Source: Lysobacter_C viscosus
Lineage (GTDB): Bacteria; Pseudomonadota; Gammaproteobacteria; Xanthomonadales; Xanthomonadaceae
Direction of reading: 5' to 3'
DNA length: 64,000 nt
Assembly: GCF_046600715.1 (NCBI RefSeq)
Contig: NZ_JBJMAV010000011.1
Span: 1 to 64,000 of the forward strand
Under the pieces are notes generated by a model. The model saw nothing but the letters and a program-made list of their open reading frames with translations. It made no database searches and had not been told where the DNA came from. The position numbers were made by a program, and so were the translations under genes. Of this stretch, positions 60,410-64,000 are shown piece by piece; the stretch's first letter is position 1, and each line of letters starts with the position of its first letter.

Positions 60410-61012
60410 ATGCGACGTTGGATGGGATTGCCGGTAGCCGCGGTGGTATTGACCGCGTGCGTAACGATCAACGTCTATTTCCCGGCGGCGGAGGCCCAGG
60501 AAGCCGCGCGGGAGTTCGTCGAAAAGGTCATCGACGACGAGCGCGATGCCACGCCGGTGGATGGCCAGGGCGGGGGATCCTCAGGCGGGTTGGCCGCGCT
60601 GTCGATGCCGCGCGTGGACCTGCTGGCGATGGTGGGGATCGGCACCGCGCACGCGCAGAGCCCCGACATCACGATCAAGACGCCGGCCATCCAGGCCATC
60701 CAGGCGCGCATGAAGCAACGCTTCGATACCCAGTTGCGGGCCGCGTTCGATGCGGGCGCGCTGGGCTTCGCCGCCGACGGCACCATCGTGGTGCGCGACG
60801 CCGGCAAGCTCGCGCTGAAGGAGCGGGTGGCGGTCAACCAGGCGGTGGCCGACGACAACCGCGACCGCAAGGCGGTGTACCGGGAAGTCGCCGTCGCCAA
60901 TGGCCACCCCGAGTGGGAGGGGCGCATTCGCGAAGTGTTCGCCCGCCAGTGGATCGACAGCGCACGCCCGGGGTGGTGGTACCAGTCCGGTGGTAGCTGG
61001 AAGCAGAAGTAG
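60410..61012 (+). CDS. Lipoprotein with YnbE-like N-terminus fused to a YdbL (DUF1318) domain
   Basis: The product is 200 aa. A lipoprotein signal ends in LTAC (Cys17), followed by VTINVYFPAAEAQEAA, which resembles the short beta-strand lipoprotein YnbE. A Gly/Ser-rich linker (50-62) and a signal-peptide-like LLAMVGIGTAHAQ (71-83) precede the DUF1318 domain (about 88-200), ending WWYQSGGSWKQK. It lies 21 bp after the YdbH-like gene. A terminator follows. Confidence 0.83.
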   Translation: MRRWMGLPVAAVVLTACVTINVYFPAAEAQEAAREFVEKVIDDERDATPVDGQGGGSSGGLAALSMPRVDLLAMVGIGTAHAQSPDITIKTPAIQAIQARMKQRFDTQLRAAFDAGALGFAADGTIVVRDAGKLALKERVAVNQAVADDNRDRKAVYREVAVANGHPEWEGRIREVFARQWIDSARPGWWYQSGGSWKQK

Positions 61013-61041
61013 CCGCCAGCGGCCCGTAGCTGGAATCGACC

Positions 61042-61068
61042 GAAGGCCCGCATCGCGGGCCTTCCTTT
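61042..61068 (+). terminator. Rho-independent terminator after the YdbL-like gene
   Basis: GAAGGCCCGC (61042-61051) pairs with GCGGGCCTTC (61055-61064) around ATC, followed by CTTTG. Confidence 0.75.
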
Positions 61069-61227
61069 GTCTGGTGCCTGCCGCCTCGCTGCGCGTTGCA
61101 GGGCGGGAGCCTGCAAGCGCGGAATTCCGGCCCCCCGGGCCCAGGTCCGTGACCTGCGGGACCTTCCGCGTCCCGCTTGCCGCCTTCTGCGACAATGCGC
61201 GCCCGCCGAATCCCGGACCGACCCCAC

Positions 61228-62568
61228 GTGGCACGCCGTTCCCGTATCGACCCCACCCCGTTCGAAGCCTGCATCACCGACCTGACCCACGACGGCCGCG
61301 GGGTGGCCCGCCGCGGGGACGGCAAGGCGGTGTTCGTCGCCGGCGCGCTGCCGGAGGAACGGGTCATGGCGGTGCAGTCGGCGAAGAACCGGCACTTCGA
61401 CGAGGCACGCACGGTCCAGGTCCTGGAGGCGTCGGTGCACCGCGTGGAGCCGCGCTGCCCGCATTTCGGGACCTGCGGAGGATGCGCACTGCAGCACCTG
61501 GCGGTGGACAGCCAGATCCTGGCCAAGCAGCGCGTGCTGATGGAGAACCTGGAGCGCATCGGACATGTGACTCCCGAGCGCGTGCTGCCCCCACTGACCG
61601 ACGCCGCGTGGGGCTACCGCCGCAAGGGCCGGTTCTCGGTGCGCCGGGTCGAGAAGAAGGGACGCACGCTGGTGGGCTTCCGTGAGCAGGACCCGCGGTT
61701 CGTCGCCGAGCTGCACGAGTGCCACACCGTCATCCCGGCCATTGGCAGCCGCATCCCGGCGCTGGCCGCGCTCGTCGATGGCCTGCAGGCCCGCAGTGCG
61801 ATCCCGCAGATCGAATTCATTGCCGGCGACCCGGGCGATGCGTTCGATGGCGTCGCGCTGACCATCCGCCACCTTGAGCCACTCCCGGACGCCGACCGGG
61901 CGGCACTGGTGGCCTTCGGCCAGCTGCACCGGTTCGCCATCTTCCTGCAGCCGGGCGGGCTGGAAAGCGTGCATCCGCTGTGGCCCGAGGCGCCGCAGCT
62001 TTCGTTTTCGCTGCCCGAGTGGAACCTGGTCTACGGTTTCCGGCCGCTGGACTTCATCCAGGTCAACGCGGGCCTCAACGGCAAGATGATCCGCAGTGCG
62101 CTGGACCTGCTGGACGCGCAGCCGGACGAGCGCGTGCTCGACCTGTTCTGCGGCCTGGGAAACTTCACACTGCCGCTGGCGCGCAGCGTGCGCTCGGTGG
62201 TCGGCGTGGAGGGCGAGGCCGGGCTGGTGCTGCGTGCCCGCGAGAATGCCGCGCGCAACGGGCTCGGCAACGCGCAGTTCCATGCAGCCGATCTGGCGCA
62301 GGACCTGTCCGGTCACGCATGGATGCGCGACGGCTTCGACAAGCTGCTGCTGGACCCGCCCCGCTCGGGTGCGGACTTCGCGCTGACCCAGCTGCCCCTG
62401 AAGCAGTTCAAGCGGATCGTGTATGTCAGCTGCCACCCGGCTTCGCTGGCGCGCGACGCCGGCTACCTGGTCCGCGAGAAGGGCTGGGCGTTGAAGGCGG
62501 CCGGGGTGATGGACATGTTCCCCCACACCGCGCACGTGGAATCGATCGCGATGTTCGAGCCGCGCTGA
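61228..62568 (+). CDS. rlmD: 23S rRNA (uracil(1939)-C(5))-methyltransferase RlmD
   Basis: The product is 446 aa. A TRAM domain (about 5-65) precedes the iron-sulfur cysteines in CPHFGTCGGCALQH. The SAM fold has VLDLFCGLGNFTLPLA and LLLDPPRSGA. The catalytic Cys is in YVSCHPASLARD. The GTG at 61228 is the best start (VARRSRIDPTPFEA). It is alone after the terminator, followed by a REP element and a CYTH gene. Confidence 0.94.
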   Translation: MARRSRIDPTPFEACITDLTHDGRGVARRGDGKAVFVAGALPEERVMAVQSAKNRHFDEARTVQVLEASVHRVEPRCPHFGTCGGCALQHLAVDSQILAKQRVLMENLERIGHVTPERVLPPLTDAAWGYRRKGRFSVRRVEKKGRTLVGFREQDPRFVAELHECHTVIPAIGSRIPALAALVDGLQARSAIPQIEFIAGDPGDAFDGVALTIRHLEPLPDADRAALVAFGQLHRFAIFLQPGGLESVHPLWPEAPQLSFSLPEWNLVYGFRPLDFIQVNAGLNGKMIRSALDLLDAQPDERVLDLFCGLGNFTLPLARSVRSVVGVEGEAGLVLRARENAARNGLGNAQFHAADLAQDLSGHAWMRDGFDKLLLDPPRSGADFALTQLPLKQFKRIVYVSCHPASLARDAGYLVREKGWALKAAGVMDMFPHTAHVESIAMFEPR

Positions 62569-62625
62569 AAGCAGTGCCGGCAGGTGGGCCGTAGCGACGC
62601 AACAGGGAACGGAGTTGGTTTTCGA

Positions 62626-62647
62626 TCGCGCCTGAAGGCGCTCCTAC
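62626..62647 (-). repeat. GTAG-type REP element
   Basis: The minus strand reads GTAGGAGCGCCTTCAGGCGCGA. The GTAG head is followed by a GCGCC-TTCA-GGCGC hairpin. This is the short palindromic REP type common in Stenotrophomonas, Xanthomonas and Lysobacter. It lies in the rlmD-CYTH gap. Confidence 0.8.
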
Positions 62648-62663
62648 GTGAGGCGGCTGCACA

Positions 62664-63191
62664 GTGGCAATCGAGATCGAACGCAAATTCCTCGTCAGCG
62701 GCGAAGGCTGGCGCGCCGCGGCGCACACGGCCGTGCCCATGGCGCAGGGCTACCTCAACGACCTGGCGGCCATGGACGCCATGCCGGGGCGGGTGGCCAT
62801 GAAGGCTTCGGTGCGCGTGCGAATTGCTGGCGGTGAGGCTTACCTCAACCTCAAATCGCGCGAACTGGGCCACACCCGGCAGGAGTTCGACTACCCGATC
62901 CCGTTGGCCGACGCGCGCGACCTGCTGGCGCTGTGCGTGGGCGGCCTGGTCGACAAGGTCCGCCACCACGTGGAGGTCGGTGGGCGGGTATGGGAGGTGG
63001 ACGAATTTCTTGGCGACAACGCCGGGCTGGTGGTGGCGGAGCTGGAACTGGAGTCGGCCGATGCCGCGTTCGAGCGCCCCGACTGGCTGGGACGCGAGGT
63101 CACCGACAGCGCCCGTTACTACAACCTCGCGCTGGCGACCCGCCCGTTCGCCCGCTGGTCACCGGCCGAGCGCGACGGCTCCACGGTGTAG
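62664..63191 (+). CDS. CYTH domain-containing protein (triphosphate tunnel metalloenzyme)
   Basis: The product is 175 aa. The N-terminal EIERK signature (Glu4-Ile-Glu6-Arg-Lys8) marks the tunnel fold that binds triphosphate and metals. KASVRVRI, YLNLKSRE and WEVDEFLGDNAGLVVAELEL are further strand motifs. Relatives are inorganic triphosphatases or adenylate cyclases; short bacterial forms are usually triphosphatases. The GTG at 62664 is the start. The stop lies inside a REP element. Confidence 0.9.
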   Translation: MAIEIERKFLVSGEGWRAAAHTAVPMAQGYLNDLAAMDAMPGRVAMKASVRVRIAGGEAYLNLKSRELGHTRQEFDYPIPLADARDLLALCVGGLVDKVRHHVEVGGRVWEVDEFLGDNAGLVVAELELESADAAFERPDWLGREVTDSARYYNLALATRPFARWSPAERDGSTV

Positions 63192-63209
63192 GAGCGGTTC
63201 CAGCCGCGG
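63188..63209 (+). repeat. GTAG-type REP element overlapping the CYTH stop
   Basis: The plus strand reads GTAGGAGCGGTTCCAGCCGCGG, with a GCGGT/GCCGC hairpin after the GTAG head. It overlaps the last codons of the CYTH gene (stop TAG at 63189-63191). It is inverted relative to the element at 62626. Confidence 0.8.
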
Positions 63210-63324
63210 CGCCGAGGGGCCGCCCCTTGTGAGTGCGCCCGCACCCGCCGCTCGCCGGGCTTCTGACACAATGACCGGCCGTCCCGACCGGACGGGTTTT
63301 CAACGCTTCCGCAGGGATCCAAGC

Positions 63325-64000
63325 ATGCTTGTCATCGGCGTCGCCGGACACGAACTCACCGCGCAGGAGCGCGACTGGCTGCAGCACGACGCCTGCGCCG
63401 GTGTGATCCTGTTCACCCGAAACTTCGCCTCGCGCCAGCAGGTGGCCGAGCTGTCGCAGGCTATCCGCGAGACAGCGCCGCGGCCGCAGCTGGTGTGCGT
63501 GGACCAGGAGGGCGGGCGCGTGCAGCGCTTCCGTGAGGGCTACAGCGCATTGCCACCGCTGGAAGGCTTCGGCCGCCAGTACGCGCAGGACCGCGAGGCC
63601 GCGCTCAGGCTCGCCGAGGAACACGCCTGGGTAATGGCCAGCGAGATCAGGGCCTCCGGCGTGGACCTGAGTTTCGCGCCGGTGGTTGACCTGGGGCGGG
63701 GGAACCGCGCCATCGGCGACCGCGCGTTCTCCGAGGACCCGCAGGTCGTGTCCGAGTTCACCCGCGCCTACGTGCGCGGCATGCACGCGGCCGGCATGGC
63801 GGCGACGCTCAAGCACTTCCCGGGCCATGGCTCGGTGCTGGAAGACACGCACTTCGACGACGCCGTGGACCCGCGCGCCCTGGACGAGATACGTGCCCTG
63901 GACCTGGTGCCGTTCGAAGCGGGCATCGCCGCGGGGGCCGACGCGGTGATGATGGCGCACGTGGTCTATCCCGCGGTCGCGCCGGAACCGGCCGGGTACT
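63325..64000 (+). CDS. nagZ: Beta-N-acetylhexosaminidase NagZ, 5' part
   Basis: The first 225 residues are present; the usual length is about 335, so the gene runs off the window. NagZ removes GlcNAc from 1,6-anhydro-muropeptides in peptidoglycan recycling. The family 3 fold shows GVILFTRNF, VDQEGGRVQRF, DLSFAPVVDLGRG and the catalytic loop KHFPGHGSVLEDTHF. The start MLVIGVAGHELT follows GCAGGGA. Confidence 0.95.
   Translation, partial: MLVIGVAGHELTAQERDWLQHDACAGVILFTRNFASRQQVAELSQAIRETAPRPQLVCVDQEGGRVQRFREGYSALPPLEGFGRQYAQDREAALRLAEEHAWVMASEIRASGVDLSFAPVVDLGRGNRAIGDRAFSEDPQVVSEFTRAYVRGMHAAGMAATLKHFPGHGSVLEDTHFDDAVDPRALDEIRALDLVPFEAGIAAGADAVMMAHVVYPAVAPEPAGY

Overview
The window is a gene-dense stretch of chromosome from a high-GC gammaproteobacterium (roughly 68-70 % G+C by eye). 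Gene content and order point to the Lysobacteraceae/Xanthomonadaceae (Lysobacter- or Luteimonas-like). The supporting blocks are tig-clpP-clpX-lon-hupB, mltD-gloB-yafS-rnhA-dnaQ, a kdkA-type Kdo kinase, rpoE-rseA-mucD-lepA-lepB-DUF4845-rnc-era-recO, and GTAG-type REP palindromes. I see no prophage, insertion sequence, CRISPR array, integrase or compositional island, and no gap without a gene exceeds 300 bases.

Layout. 1-6.9 kb: protein quality control (trigger factor, ClpP, ClpX, Lon) and HU. Sigma32-like promoters are visible before clpP and lon. 6.9-9.4 kb: tRNA-Val, two tRNA-Asp and the periplasmic chaperone PpiD, convergent with fabI. 10.3-14.5 kb: lytic transglycosylase and glyoxalase II (minus), then a YafS-like methyltransferase, RNase HI and the DNA polymerase III epsilon subunit (plus). 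14.5-18 kb: PP2C phosphatase, small unknown genes, tRNA-Ser(CGA), a DUF6165 gene and a fatty acid hydroxylase-like membrane protein. 18-23.3 kb: envelope glycosylation (GT9 and Kdo kinase), then a metallo-beta-lactamase protein translationally coupled to moaA, an NTF2-like gene and moaC-moaD-moaE. 23.3-27.2 kb: SRP 4.5S RNA, tRNA-Ser(GGA), dnaX, ybaB, recR and a HIT protein. 27.2-31.7 kb (minus): MoxR, DUF58, transglutaminase and Slp lipoprotein. 31.7-33.6 kb: an ArnT-like glycosyltransferase. 33.6-46.1 kb: maf, yceD, rpmF, the fatty acid synthesis cluster fabH-fabD-fabG-acpP-fabF, pabB-pabC, mltG, tmk, holB and pilZ. 46-48.2 kb (minus): FadJ-type beta-oxidation enzyme. 48.4-57.5 kb: sigma-E envelope stress operon, then lepA, lepB, DUF4845, rnc, era and recO. 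57.5-64 kb: a REC-Hpt regulator, a YdbH-like AsmA-family gene with a fused YnbE/YdbL-like partner, rlmD, a CYTH gene bracketed by inverted REPs, and the start of nagZ.

The window is mostly conserved housekeeping sequence. The points I consider most worth checking are: (i) the secreted partner of the YdbH-like protein, which looks like a fusion of YnbE and YdbL with a leftover signal-peptide motif inside; (ii) a repeated promoter layout in which a -10 hexamer ends 6-7 nt before the ATG with no ribosome binding site, predicting leaderless mRNAs for rnhA, dnaQ, kdkA, era and the YdbH-like gene; (iii) a proline-rich 15-codon mini-ORF behind the best Shine-Dalgarno in the window, just before pabB; (iv) a PabB with the TrpE-like Ala in place of the catalytic Lys; and (v) the absence of plsX between rpmF and fabH. 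I found no clear undescribed defence or mobile system.
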